64,000 nt of DNA, from positions 5,876,277-5,940,276 of the forward strand of contig RPFO01000050.1 of assembly GCA_009746045.1 (NCBI GenBank), read 5' to 3'. The number at the start of each line of letters is the position of its first letter. The stretch's first letter is position 1. Below the pieces are notes generated by a model. That model searched no databases and was not told the origin of the DNA. It was given only the letters and a program-made list of their open reading frames with translations. Below, piece after piece: positions 63,890 through 64,000 of the stretch. Position numbers and translations under genes: made by a program. Source of the DNA: Mesostigma viride (Eukaryota > Streptophyta > Mesostigmatophyceae > Mesostigmatales > Mesostigmataceae).

Positions 63890-64000
63890 GTAAGGCGCGA
63901 CCTGCCGTTGTACCTTGTTGCAAATTAATGTCCAGCAGTATTATTTTTGCCCCTCGAAACCATCGGTATACGTATGCCTATGGATGATGTTTGGCTGTTG

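Overview
This window is eukaryotic nuclear DNA. Protein-coding information sits in short GC-rich exons with GT/AG borders separated by long introns, and the intergenic space is full of decayed retroelements and minisatellites. The families present (a membrane-anchored class I cyclic-nucleotide phosphodiesterase, a SAM-LRR protein, kinesin-4-like motors, LINE and Copia-type elements, and a TTTAGGG-like telomere motif near the left end) best fit a green alga. That assignment is an inference; no ribosomal or organellar marker is present. All exon models were built by eye from reading frames, splice dinucleotides and phase agreement.

Layout. About 0.3-11.4 kb: a minus-strand gene for a SAM domain followed by a long low-complexity linker and ribonuclease-inhibitor-type leucine-rich repeats. 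The SAM domain is spread over three consecutive exons whose phases fit exactly. 11.4-13.2 kb: spacer between divergent genes. 13.2-25.3 kb: a plus-strand phosphodiesterase gene whose six exons join in frame to 1663 codons, with four predicted membrane segments, a very long disordered region and a complete-looking HD-type catalytic domain. 25.3-33.5 kb: intergenic, with LINE remnants, a 40-bp tandem array and unassigned DNA. 33.5-36.8 kb: two copies of an ORF1-only LINE-like element, one bounded by a perfect 12-bp target-site duplication. 36.8-42.4 kb: a broken LTR-element gag/integrase region that folds back on itself as a palindrome of about 4 kb. 42.75-50.26 kb: a minus-strand LTR retrotransposon with both LTRs, flanked on both outer sides by (CCCA)n tracts. 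52.0-53.8 kb: a MULE-like transposase remnant arranged as an imperfect inverted repeat. 55.67-55.81 kb: a (GGGT)n tract. 58.2-61.6 kb: the end of a kinesin motor domain plus its coiled coil, minus strand. 63.4 kb to the window end: the start of a kinesin motor domain, plus strand.

The most unusual signal crosses unrelated genes. Beside many exons, the intron holds one or two near-copies of the exon edge together with its splice site, spaced about 50-230 bp apart. These 'exon-edge echoes' occur at six well-supported borders in the SAM-LRR, phosphodiesterase and kinesin genes, and more weakly at others. They are what one would expect if short tandem duplications repeatedly hit exon-intron borders, a proposed route to intron gain or boundary shift.

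Several reading-frame breaks lie in or next to C/G homopolymers, so some may be base-calling errors rather than true mutations.
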